Source of the DNA: Minisyncoccota bacterium
GTDB taxonomy: Bacteria; Patescibacteriota; Minisyncoccia; UBA6257; HR35
Length of the DNA stretch: 12,203 nt
Direction of reading: 5' to 3'
Assembly (NCBI GenBank): GCA_028276315.1
Contig: JAPYWP010000011.1
Location: 1-12,203, forward strand
Part shown: piece by piece, positions 1 through 6,604 of the stretch
Layout of the letters: each line of letters opens with the position of its first letter
How positions within the stretch are numbered: the first letter of the stretch is position 1
Program-made: the position numbers and the translations under genes
Notes under the pieces: generated by a model
The model's input: the letters and a program-made list of their open reading frames with translations, nothing else
The model's database searches: none
What the model was told of the DNA's origin: nothing

Positions 1-2
1 AA

Positions 3-1841
3 TATGCACCCCATTTTGGCCTTCCAGGATTACCTGCAACAACTACACCAGTTAATTATTCTGATGTTCTTCCAACAATATTTAAATTTATCTTTGGTCT
101 TGGAATTGTAGCTACTGTTGTTTCTTTAATAATTTCTGGAATATTGTATATTTTTGCTGGTCCTGCTCCAAGTCTTGTTGCAAAAGCTAAAAAAAGAGTT
201 TTAATGTCATTAATTGGTCTTATAATTTTGCTTTTATCTAATTTTATCTTTAACCAAATCAATGAAGAACTAACAATGCCAAAATTAAAAATTGTTCAAA
301 TAAGTAAACCTCAATCTAATAGCTCGGTTGAGGGGGTGTCTTTGCCTCCAACACAATCTTTTTATATGGACGCTTTAGAAATGAAACTTGTGACCTTGTA
401 TTTGTTAGCATCCATTCCAAAAGTGCTAGTTGAAGTTAATGTTGCAAATCAAGGAATTGAAAGGACTTTAATTCAAGGCCCTGTTGCTTGGGTAGCAACC
501 AAAGTGACTAATGGAAGTTACGAACCAATTGAAAATTGTATCAATAACAATTTTTCTGGGTCTTTTTCTGGTTATGACTGTCAAACGATTAAAAATGAAC
601 TTTATAATGCTTTTAAAAATGAAATACTTACTGCATTTTTAGGTAAAGTTAAAAGAGATTTTAATAAAATTGTAGATCCAAGATTTGGTATTACAATATC
701 TAAAGATCCAGTAGAAATAATTGAAATGGTGAGGGCGAAAAACGAAAAGTATCCAAATAAAGGTTATTTAGCACAATTCGAAAACACAATAAATAGGGCT
801 CTTGGGATAAATAACACAAATGATTTATACACAAGGATAAACGACATCTTTAATAAACCAGCTCTTTATACGCATGCTCGCGTATCTGCTACCTTCGGGG
901 AACAAAGTAGTATGGGTGATTTTGATGAAATTTTTAATAATAATTTTAATAAAGATAATTTCAATTGGGCAAAAGAAGGAAAATGTATTGTATATAATTT
1001 ATTTTCCGGTGGTAAAAATTGCGGCGACATAGAGAGTATATCTTTAAGTTTAACTGATAATGCTTTTGATGATGTTCATAACAAAGATTTTAACGGGAAT
1101 TTTGTACATATACACACATTAAAAGAAATGCTAAAAAGCAAGAACATTATTCTTAACCATAAAAAGGGTATTATATTTTTAGACGTAAAATTTAAAGAAG
1201 CCTTTGATAACGCAGCAAATTATATTAGTTATCTACCTTCGGATCCTCGCCTACAGCTTTTTCTTACCTCAGCTTTTCCTCCTACTTACCCCCACTCAGA
1301 TATAAATCATTATAATGGTAAAGCTATAGATTTAAGTTTCAATAATTTCGCAGACGATTTATATAAAAATAGAGCCTGGCAAGATAATTACAATAATTTA
1401 TTAGAGAAGTTTGCAAAATTTATTCAAGGGCTGGCTGAAAATAATAATATTGCAACTATTGTCTTTGAGTATGATGAAAAAAATTTCGGCGATCCTATTA
1501 AATGGTGTTTAACAAACTTTGTAGACAAAAAAGAAACATCCCTACAAGATAAATTTAAAAACAACGAACTTACTCTAGAAGATATTAATACATTTTCATT
1601 AAAAAAAAATGAAGATGAGTTTAAAAACGAAATTCAAAATGGTAAGGGAATTTACTGTGACGATTGTAATGATCCAGGATGTCAAGCTTTCCAGAAATTG
1701 CTTTATATAATTTCTGGAGGATACTCTTTTAAGTCTAAAAAGTTAGTAAATGGTTTAAAAATAGAAACTGGAGCAAAAAAAATACACTTCGCAACCTACG
1801 GAACTACCCAGGGAAATCCAATTCATATAGAAGTAAGATAA
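3..1841 (+). CDS. Membrane-anchored protein with TrbC/VirB2-like helices and C-terminal M15/LAS-like peptidase domain (5' partial)
   Basis: The frame is open from the window edge, so the true start lies upstream; 612 residues are visible. Two hydrophobic helices lie at about nt 87-155 and 201-263, separated by a short loop (GPAPSLVAKAKKR). This is the layout of the small TrbC/VirB2-like pilin proteins common in Parcubacteria. A long extracytoplasmic region follows, rich in Asn and Lys and holding several cysteines. Near the C-terminus, SDINHYNGKAIDL matches the HxxGxAxD zinc motif of M15/LAS peptidases (His nt 1308-1310, Asp 1329-1331). The terminal HIEVR supplies the third expected zinc ligand (His nt 1824-1826). 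The residue three before that His, usually an acidic catalytic residue in VanX/VanY-type enzymes, is Asn. The likely role is cell-wall peptide cleavage or binding at the outer face of the membrane. The next gene starts 1 nt after the stop, which suggests an operon. The domain assignment is by motif only. Confidence 0.72.
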   Translation, partial: YAPHFGLPGLPATTTPVNYSDVLPTIFKFIFGLGIVATVVSLIISGILYIFAGPAPSLVAKAKKRVLMSLIGLIILLLSNFIFNQINEELTMPKLKIVQISKPQSNSSVEGVSLPPTQSFYMDALEMKLVTLYLLASIPKVLVEVNVANQGIERTLIQGPVAWVATKVTNGSYEPIENCINNNFSGSFSGYDCQTIKNELYNAFKNEILTAFLGKVKRDFNKIVDPRFGITISKDPVEIIEMVRAKNEKYPNKGYLAQFENTINRALGINNTNDLYTRINDIFNKPALYTHARVSATFGEQSSMGDFDEIFNNNFNKDNFNWAKEGKCIVYNLFSGGKNCGDIESISLSLTDNAFDDVHNKDFNGNFVHIHTLKEMLKSKNIILNHKKGIIFLDVKFKEAFDNAANYISYLPSDPRLQLFLTSAFPPTYPHSDINHYNGKAIDLSFNNFADDLYKNRAWQDNYNNLLEKFAKFIQGLAENNNIATIVFEYDEKNFGDPIKWCLTNFVDKKETSLQDKFKNNELTLEDINTFSLKKNEDEFKNEIQNGKGIYCDDCNDPGCQAFQKLLYIISGGYSFKSKKLVNGLKIETGAKKIHFATYGTTQGNPIHIEVR

Positions 1842-1842
1842 T

Positions 1843-2997
1843 ATGAAAATAGATAAAATAACAATAATTTTAATAATAATTTTTATCTTGATTATAGTTG
1901 GGATTGGGTTTTTGTTTAATTATTTTTTGAGAGAAACAAAAATACCAGAGTTAAAGGAAGAAACTAAAATAAAACCTGAAGTTGGAATTTTAAAGGAAGT
2001 TTTAGAAACTACAACAGAAGCTCAAAAATTTGTAACTACAACAGAAGAAATAGCAACAAAAACTGAAGCAAAAGAAGAGAAAAAAGAAGAAAAGAAAGAA
2101 GTTTATAGAGTATTTTATAAAAATCCAATTTTAACATTTAAAATCTATAAAGATAAACTTTATTTTTATGATTTAAAGGAAAAAACATTAAGCTATTATA
2201 GTTTTCAAAACGATCTTGTAATACCAATTTATAAAAATGAAAAAGTTGTAGATGTAATTTGGGGGCCTAATGATAATTTATTTTTATTTAAGACCTGGCA
2301 GGATAATAAAATTTCATTTTTAATTTTAGATGTTTTAGAAGATTCAGTCTATAATTTGAGCAATGATATAAGAGAAATTAATTTTTTGGATAAAAATTTT
2401 GTTGCCCATATAAAAACAGAAAATCAAGATTATCTTGCTCTTTTAGATAAAAAAGGAAAAATTTTAAAGAAAATAAAAGATGTTAGTTTTGAAGAAATTA
2501 AAATTGTTCCAGTTGATAAAAGTAGTTTTTTAGTTTTTGAGCTTCCATCAAATAAAGTTTCAAGTTATATTTGGATCTATAATACAAATGGTTTTTCAAA
2601 AATTCTTACAAATGAATCAACTGGAGTTTTTGCTTTGCCAGTTTCATTAAATCAAGTTTTAGTTAATAAAATAGAAAACACAATAGAGACAAAAATTATT
2701 GATTTGAAAGGAAAAACAATAAAAATATTACCAGAAGTTTTAGCAATAGAAAAATGCACAAATTATTCAGATCTTGTTTGCGCCATTGGACCCGAAATTG
2801 ATTTAGATTCTTGGTATTTTTATAAAACAGCAGCAGAAAATGATGAAATTTTTATTTATTCTTCCAAAAAAAATGACTTTACAACTTTTAAACTTGAAAA
2901 ATCTTTCGATATTTTATATCCTCAAATTTTAGATAAAAAAATTTATTTTATAGATAAAAATTCCTGGGATTTGTATGAATATGAAATTAGCTTTTAA
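1843..2997 (+). CDS. Signal-anchored beta-propeller-like protein, function unknown
   Basis: The protein has 384 residues. Residues 7-29 form a single hydrophobic N-terminal anchor. Residues ~35-85 are a low-complexity linker rich in Glu, Lys and Thr. The remainder is a run of short beta strands with recurring patterns such as KLYFYDLKEKTLSYYSF, NLFLFKTW, SFLILDV and KIYFIDKNSWDLYEYEI. This recalls TolB/WD40-type propeller blades, but I see no canonical blade motif. The start lies 1 nt after the preceding stop with no clear Shine-Dalgarno site, so translation is probably coupled to the M15-like gene and the two products may act together at the cell surface. The 3' end overlaps convergent yidC by 11 nt. 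It is a real gene by length and composition. The propeller fold is an inference and no function can be assigned. Confidence 0.7.
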   Translation: MKIDKITIILIIIFILIIVGIGFLFNYFLRETKIPELKEETKIKPEVGILKEVLETTTEAQKFVTTTEEIATKTEAKEEKKEEKKEVYRVFYKNPILTFKIYKDKLYFYDLKEKTLSYYSFQNDLVIPIYKNEKVVDVIWGPNDNLFLFKTWQDNKISFLILDVLEDSVYNLSNDIREINFLDKNFVAHIKTENQDYLALLDKKGKILKKIKDVSFEEIKIVPVDKSSFLVFELPSNKVSSYIWIYNTNGFSKILTNESTGVFALPVSLNQVLVNKIENTIETKIIDLKGKTIKILPEVLAIEKCTNYSDLVCAIGPEIDLDSWYFYKTAAENDEIFIYSSKKNDFTTFKLEKSFDILYPQILDKKIYFIDKNSWDLYEYEISF

Positions 2998-3562
2998 TAT
3001 ATTTTTTAAAAATTAAATTTTCTAAAAAACTAAAAATACTAAATAAAAACCAATAAAGCAAAATTCCAGATGGTTGTACTGCTAAAATTACAATAACAAG
3101 ACCTAAAATAAAATAATAAAATTTTGGAATATTTTTAATTGAAATAAGTGGCAAAAATGTTGCAATAAGAGTTGGAAAGAAAAAATAAAATGATGGTTGT
3201 TTAAGATCAATACCTAAAAATAAAGAATTAATCTCTTGCATTTTAGAGATAGAATTTATTGATTTATAAATTTGAGCAAGAATTATAACTTGAATAACCA
3301 TTAAAATTATTCCTAAAAATGGATTTACCTTCTCTTCTTTATAAAATTTTGATATTTCTTTGCTAAATTCTTCACTTTCAATTTTATATTTTTTTTGAAT
3401 TTCTTTTATTTTTTCATTAAGCTTTTCCATCTTTTTTTGCTGTTTAAAATTTAAATAATCTAATGGTAAAAGCAAAATTTTAAGCAAAATAGTAAAAACT
3501 AAAATAGATATTCCAAGATTTTGAAAATTTTGATAAAAATAAATTATAATGTTTGTTAACAT
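2987..3562 (-). CDS. yidC: Membrane protein insertase YidC/Oxa1 family
   Basis: The product inserts and folds proteins in the cytoplasmic membrane, alone or with SecYEG. At 191 residues it is the short form without the large periplasmic P1 domain of proteobacterial YidC. The family layout is visible. A first helix, ILVFTILLKILLLPL (20-34), carries the conserved basic groove residue as Lys28 instead of the usual Arg. A charged cytoplasmic coiled-coil hairpin follows (about 40-78). Next come VNPFLGIILMVIQVIILAQIY (79-99), FLGIDLKQP (115-123) and a final PSGILLYWFLFSIFSFLENL segment (164-183). Its start overlaps the end of rnpA by 7 nt, as in the widespread rnpA-yidC pair, which indicates coupled translation. 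The 3' end overlaps the convergent plus-strand gene by 11 nt. Confidence 0.93.
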   Translation of the reverse strand: MLTNIIIYFYQNFQNLGISILVFTILLKILLLPLDYLNFKQQKKMEKLNEKIKEIQKKYKIESEEFSKEISKFYKEEKVNPFLGIILMVIQVIILAQIYKSINSISKMQEINSLFLGIDLKQPSFYFFFPTLIATFLPLISIKNIPKFYYFILGLVIVILAVQPSGILLYWFLFSIFSFLENLIFKKYIKS

Positions 3563-3882
3563 TGATTGCTTTGTTTTAAAAGATCAAAAACTTCTTTTAT
3601 TTTTTCTTTTAAAACCCAAAAGTTAGTTTCTAATTTTAACATAAAAATTAAAAAATCAAAACTACCAATATCTATGTAATCTTTTAAAATTGTCTTAATT
3701 TTCCTTTTTATTTTATTTTTAATAACAGATTTTTTAGTTAATTTTTTTGGGACTATTACAGCAAATCTCGGAAAATCCAAATTATTTTTTTCATATTTGA
3801 CTAAAAAATAATCTGTTCTAATAACTTTTGCATTTTGCATTATATTCTTTTTTCTTGGTAAAATATATTTTTTCTTTAACAT
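3556..3882 (-). CDS. rnpA: Ribonuclease P protein component
   Basis: This is the small basic protein subunit that joins the RNase P RNA to remove 5' leaders from pre-tRNAs. The product has 108 residues, the usual size. It begins MLKKKYILPRKKNI, like the basic N-terminus of the family. The central strands FLVKY and RFAVIVPKKLTKK lead into the diagnostic basic helix KNKIKRKIKTIL (55-66), which corresponds to the RNxxKRxxR signature with Lys in place of some Arg. The next helix starts with LKEKIKEVFDLL. The start lies 1 nt beyond the metallo-beta-lactamase gene's stop and the end overlaps yidC by 7 nt. The usual upstream neighbour rpmH is not present; competence genes take that place. An internal Met15 is an alternative start, but the N-terminal LPRKKNI fits the family better. 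Confidence 0.92.
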   Translation of the reverse strand: MLKKKYILPRKKNIMQNAKVIRTDYFLVKYEKNNLDFPRFAVIVPKKLTKKSVIKNKIKRKIKTILKDYIDIGSFDFLIFMLKLETNFWVLKEKIKEVFDLLKQSNQC

Positions 3883-3883
3883 C

Positions 3884-4702
3884 TTACTTTAAAATTTTAA
3901 TTGAATCTTTAAATATTCCAACAGTTCCATCATCAGTTCTTAAAAATTTTATATTTAATTTATTTAAAAGATCTATTGTTTCTTTATGTGGATGTCCGTA
4001 TGGATTTGGCCCTACTTGAATTATTGCAATTTTAGGATTGGTTAATTCTAAAAGTTCAGGTGAAATGTTATATTTTGATCCATGATGAGGCACTAAAAGA
4101 TAATCAGTCTTAATATTAAAATTTTTTATTTTATCTAAAAAATTTAATGGAAGATCTGCTAAAAACAAAAATTGATTTTCTCCCTGTATAAGTTTTATTA
4201 CTAAACTTTTTTCATTATCTTTTTTTGCATCATAACCATCATTTAAAACTACAAAAAATGAATTTTCAGCTAAAATAGTGCTTCCATTTTTAAGTTCGAA
4301 AATTTTAATTTTATTTTCTTTTAGTATATTTACTAATTCTCTTTCTTTAGGATTATTAAAATCTATTTTTGGTAAAAAAGCTAATTTTATTTTGTATATT
4401 TTTAAAATTTCATTAATTCCTTTCCAATGGTCTTTATCAAAATGAGAAAGAAAAATTCCATCAATTTGTTTTTTCCAAAATGGCAATATCTTTTTTAATT
4501 CATAAATTATTTTTTTATCTTTTCCAGCATCATAAAGAAAAAAGATTCTTTTCCCCAAAATTCCAACTCCACCACTTTGACCAACATTTAGAAAATAAAC
4601 AGAATCCTTTATTTTGATAAATTCAAAAATTACATAAAAACTTGAAAATAAAGCTAAAATTAGAAAGTAAAATAAAAATTTTTTAACTTTTAAACTGTCC
4701 AT
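3884..4702 (-). CDS. ComEC-type metallo-beta-lactamase domain protein (separate gene)
   Basis: The protein has 272 residues. An N-terminal membrane helix (8-30) is followed by a ComEC/Rec2-type MBL-fold domain. FLNVGQSGG (37-45) corresponds to the family FLDVGQGD. SHFDKDHWKG (86-95) contains the HxDxDH metal motif (His87, Asp89, Asp91, His92). NEKSLVI (163-169), FLADLP (180-185), VPHHGS (204-209) and GHPH (236-239) follow in canonical order, so the metal site looks intact. In most bacteria this domain is the C-terminus of ComEC, where it is thought to degrade the non-transported DNA strand during uptake. Here it is a separate gene starting inside the last codons of comEC (13-nt overlap, different frame), which suggests translational coupling and assembly with the channel. 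A stand-alone MBL hydrolase role is possible but less likely in this position. Confidence 0.87.
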   Translation of the reverse strand: MDSLKVKKFLFYFLILALFSSFYVIFEFIKIKDSVYFLNVGQSGGVGILGKRIFFLYDAGKDKKIIYELKKILPFWKKQIDGIFLSHFDKDHWKGINEILKIYKIKLAFLPKIDFNNPKERELVNILKENKIKIFELKNGSTILAENSFFVVLNDGYDAKKDNEKSLVIKLIQGENQFLFLADLPLNFLDKIKNFNIKTDYLLVPHHGSKYNISPELLELTNPKIAIIQVGPNPYGHPHKETIDLLNKLNIKFLRTDDGTVGIFKDSIKILK

Positions 4703-5982
4703 GCAAAATCAGGTAAATTTTTATTTTTAATTATTAAAAATGTAAAATATAAATAAATAAAAATAACAAAAATTTTCGGGATAAAAATTTCAATTCCTAA
4801 ATTAAATGATGCAAAAATTTTTGCTAAAAAGTAAAAAGATTGAATTAAAAATTCATTAATTATTTTAATTGGCAAAAAATTTAAAAATGGTAAAGATAAA
4901 ATTTGATAAATAAAAAATACCGGATAAAATGGCAGAATAATTAAATTTAAAAATATTCCGCTTAAAGGAAAATAAGAAAAATTATAAAGTAAAAATGGAA
5001 GAAGAAAAATTTGAACAGCCAATATTTCAACTAAAATAGAGTCTTTTAAATTTTTTGGCAAAAATTTCTCTATCACATATCTAAAATAAAAAAGTCCTAA
5101 AATTGCTAAAATTGAAAGCTGAAAACTTAAATCTAAAATAAAATTAGGTTTTATTAATGTTAAAATTAAAATTATTCCCAAAATTATATTTCTAATCAAA
5201 ACTGGTCTTCCTAAAATTTCAAAAAAGAAAATTAAAGATACCATTAAAGCTGCTCTCCAAGTTGCGCTTTCGCTTATCATAGTTGCAAAAAGAAAAATAA
5301 ATAAAATTAAAAAGATTAAAATAATTTTTCTATTTATGAAATTTTTGAAAAAATTAATTAAAATATAACAAAAAAGAGTCAAATTTTGCCCAGAGACAAC
5401 TAAAAGATGTAATAATCCTGATTTTTTAAAAATTTCTTCAATTTCTTCGATTGGCTTTTGACCCAAAATAATTCCTTTTAAAATTTGCGAAGAATCAAAA
5501 CTTAAATTTTCATCAATAAATTTGTTTATTTTTTCTTTTATTTTGAAAATTTTATTTAAAAATCCACTACCACTTATTATTTCAGAGTTCTTTAAAAAAA
5601 CTACATAGTATATTCCTTTTTTATTTAAAAATTCATCATTTGTTTTTTGAATTTCATCTCTTAAAATAATTTTATCTCCTGGATATATTTTTTCTTTTGA
5701 AATAATAGCAATTCCTTTATCTGTAATATAAAAAGAATTATTTGAAGAACTTACTGAGACTACTTTTGGTATTTTAATATTCTCAACCTTATTTATGGAT
5801 GCTCTTAGAAAACCTAAAATTATTCCAATTAAAGCAATAAAAATTAAAATTAGAAAATTTTCTTTCTCCTTTATTGCAAAAAATAAAATAAAAGATATTA
5901 TTAAAATTACGCTGAAAACTTTAAAGTAAAAAAATAAACCAATTAAAAAACCTAGGCAAAAAACAAAAAATAAAAAACTCAT
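4690..5982 (-). CDS. comEC: ComEC/Rec2 competence channel domain protein
   Basis: The protein has 430 residues and is a multi-spanning membrane protein forming the DNA-uptake channel of natural transformation. Two or three N-terminal helices (1-60) precede a soluble OB-like region with IYPGDKIIL (99-107). The Competence domain follows. Its hallmark FKKSGLLHLLVVSGQNLTL (185-203) matches the family GLxHLLAISGLH signature, though the following residues QN differ from the usual LH. SATWRAALM (239-247) and LDLSFQLSILAILGL (283-297) are also diagnostic. Several further helices run to the C-terminus. The protein ends before the MBL domain, which is encoded by the next, overlapping gene. A TATAAT box lies 5 nt before the ATG with no Shine-Dalgarno site, so the transcript may be leaderless. 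It is the first gene of the minus-strand cluster. Confidence 0.9.
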   Translation of the reverse strand: MSFLFFVFCLGFLIGLFFYFKVFSVILIISFILFFAIKEKENFLILIFIALIGIILGFLRASINKVENIKIPKVVSVSSSNNSFYITDKGIAIISKEKIYPGDKIILRDEIQKTNDEFLNKKGIYYVVFLKNSEIISGSGFLNKIFKIKEKINKFIDENLSFDSSQILKGIILGQKPIEEIEEIFKKSGLLHLLVVSGQNLTLFCYILINFFKNFINRKIILIFLILFIFLFATMISESATWRAALMVSLIFFFEILGRPVLIRNIILGIILILTLIKPNFILDLSFQLSILAILGLFYFRYVIEKFLPKNLKDSILVEILAVQIFLLPFLLYNFSYFPLSGIFLNLIILPFYPVFFIYQILSLPFLNFLPIKIINEFLIQSFYFLAKIFASFNLGIEIFIPKIFVIFIYLYFTFLIIKNKNLPDFAWTV

Positions 5983-5987
5983 TAAAT

Positions 5988-5993
5988 ATTATA
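5988..5993 (-). promoter_or_regulatory. Candidate -10 box of comEC, close to the start codon
   Basis: Read on the minus strand this is TATAAT followed by 5 nt and the comEC ATG. No good -35 match lies at the expected distance and there is no Shine-Dalgarno site. If it is used, transcription would begin at or within a base or two of the start codon. Confidence 0.45.
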
Positions 5994-6105
5994 AAAGACG
6001 CAGACCCAAAAGAAAAGTTAAAATTTTTTAACTTAGTTTTTATTCTTTAAAATACATTTAAAATAAGGATAATAGTTTAATTCAATTAATTCTCCACCCT
6101 GTCTA

Positions 6106-6114
6106 TGGTATAAT
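6106..6114 (+). promoter_or_regulatory. Candidate extended -10 promoter for tRNA-Lys
   Basis: TGGTATAAT is a perfect -10 hexamer (6109-6114) with the TGn extension. The -35 region is only weakly matched (TTAATT at 6086-6091). The first downstream gene is tRNA-Lys at 6189, so the primary transcript would carry a leader of about 65-70 nt that includes two repeat units and would need RNase P processing. Confidence 0.45.
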
Positions 6115-6144
6115 TATAATTAATTTTTGCTAGGTAATTTTTAG

Positions 6145-6184
6145 TTTTATCCGTATAAATCAGTTTAAAATCAGCAAGATCCGT
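6145..6184 (-). repeat. Two degenerate ~20-bp repeat units, minus orientation
   Basis: Read on the minus strand, units start at 6184 (ACGGATCTTGCTGATTTTAA) and 6164 (ACTGATTTATACGGATAAAA). They share the consensus ACKGATWWATRCRGATTA with the units found between and after the tRNAs. Each unit is itself two ~10-bp halves built on CGGAT/CTGAT. Confidence 0.65.
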
Positions 6185-6188
6185 TGTT

Positions 6189-6261
6189 GCCCCGGTAGCT
6201 CAATTGGTAGAGCAACTGGCTCTTAACCAGGAGGTTGGGGGTTCGACTCCCTCCCGGGGCA
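6189..6261 (+). tRNA. tRNA-Lys (anticodon CTT)
   Basis: The 73-nt cloverleaf folds fully. The acceptor GCCCCGG/CCGGGGC is perfect. The D stem is GCTC/GAGC. The anticodon loop CTCTTAA gives CTT, reading AAG. The T arm is GGGGG-TTCGACT-CCCTC with one G-U pair, and the discriminator is A. The anticodon stem has an A-G mismatch at its outermost pair (27-43), leaving four pairs. CCA is not encoded (the next bases are CAA), so it must be added post-transcriptionally. Confidence 0.95.
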
Positions 6262-6281
6262 CAAAAAGAAAGTTAAATACA

Positions 6282-6363
6282 ACGGATAAATGCGGATTAG
6301 GAACAGATAAATACGGATAACAACTGATTAATGCAGATTAGAAACTGATGATAGCAGATATCT
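6282..6363 (+). repeat. Four tandem degenerate ~20-bp repeat units between the tRNAs
   Basis: Units start at 6282, 6303, 6323 and 6344 with a period of 20-21 bp. Consensus is ACKGATWWATRCRGATTA followed by 2-3 purines. The first three units differ from one another at only a few positions; the fourth is more decayed. The first unit forms a 17-bp inverted repeat (15 of 17 positions matched) with 6372-6388, so this stretch can fold into a long imperfect hairpin between the two tRNAs. Confidence 0.75.
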
Positions 6364-6365
6364 AA

Positions 6366-6409
6366 AAAATTATCCGCATAGATCCGTTTCAATATCCGCA
6401 TATATCAGT
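6366..6409 (-). repeat. Two ~20-bp repeat units, minus orientation, abutting tRNA-Ser
   Basis: Read on the minus strand, units start at 6409 (ACTGATATATGCGGATATT...) and 6387 (ACGGATCTATGCGGATAATT). They are inverted relative to the four tandem units. The block ends 3 nt before the first base of tRNA-Ser. Confidence 0.7.
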
Positions 6410-6412
6410 GGT

Positions 6413-6498
6413 GGAGGGGTGCGAGAATTGGCTAATCGGCCGGTCTTGAAAACCGGTGGCCCTTTGCGGCCTTGTGGGTTCGAGCCCCACCCCCTCCG
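6413..6498 (+). tRNA. tRNA-Ser (anticodon TGA)
   Basis: The 86-nt class II tRNA has a perfect acceptor GGAGGGG/CCCCTCC, a short D stem CGA/TCG and a CCGGT/ACCGG anticodon stem around CTTGAAA, giving anticodon TGA for UCA codons. It has a 17-nt variable arm with a GGCC/GGCC stem, a perfect T arm GTGGG/CCCAC and a G discriminator, as expected for tRNA-Ser. CCA is not encoded. No separate promoter is evident between the tRNAs, so co-transcription with tRNA-Lys is likely. Confidence 0.96.
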
Positions 6499-6520
6499 CA
6501 AAATTTTTATAGTTTTTATA

Positions 6521-6548
6521 TTGACAAAATTACTTTATGTGATATAAT
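6521..6548 (+). promoter_or_regulatory. Consensus sigma-70-type promoter of the 6605 gene
   Basis: A perfect TTGACA (6521-6526), a 16-nt spacer and a perfect TATAAT (6543-6548) preceded by TGA (extended -10). The expected transcript start near 6555 gives a leader of about 50 nt containing AGGAGG at 6591-6596, 8 nt before the ATG. It is among the strongest promoters in the window and lies directly after tRNA-Ser. Confidence 0.85.
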
Positions 6549-6604
6549 AATATTAGCAAATCAAAACTAAAAATTGTAAACTAAACAAAAAGGAGGTTAC
6601 TAAA

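Larger units (their letters stand above)
5983..6188. other. Intergenic region upstream of comEC and tRNA-Lys
   Basis: No coding potential is visible. It holds the putative comEC -10 box, an AT-only dyad at 6015-6034 (9-bp arms AAGTTAAAA/TTTTAACTT with a 2-nt centre), a candidate tRNA-Lys promoter at 6106-6114 and two minus-oriented copies of the ~20-bp repeat at 6145-6184. Confidence 0.6.

Noticed and set aside
56..262. Minus-strand reading frame opposite the first gene
   Set aside because: It lies opposite the pilin-like membrane helices, which are a better coding signal. It has no start context and no recognisable family.
6015..6034. Perfect 9-bp AT dyad upstream of comEC as an operator
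   Set aside because: It is composed almost only of A and T with a 2-nt centre and no second copy seen. I recorded it in the intergenic entry but cannot support a regulatory role.
6145..6409. CRISPR array
   Set aside because: Units are degenerate, contiguous without unique spacers, occur in both orientations and have no cas genes nearby.
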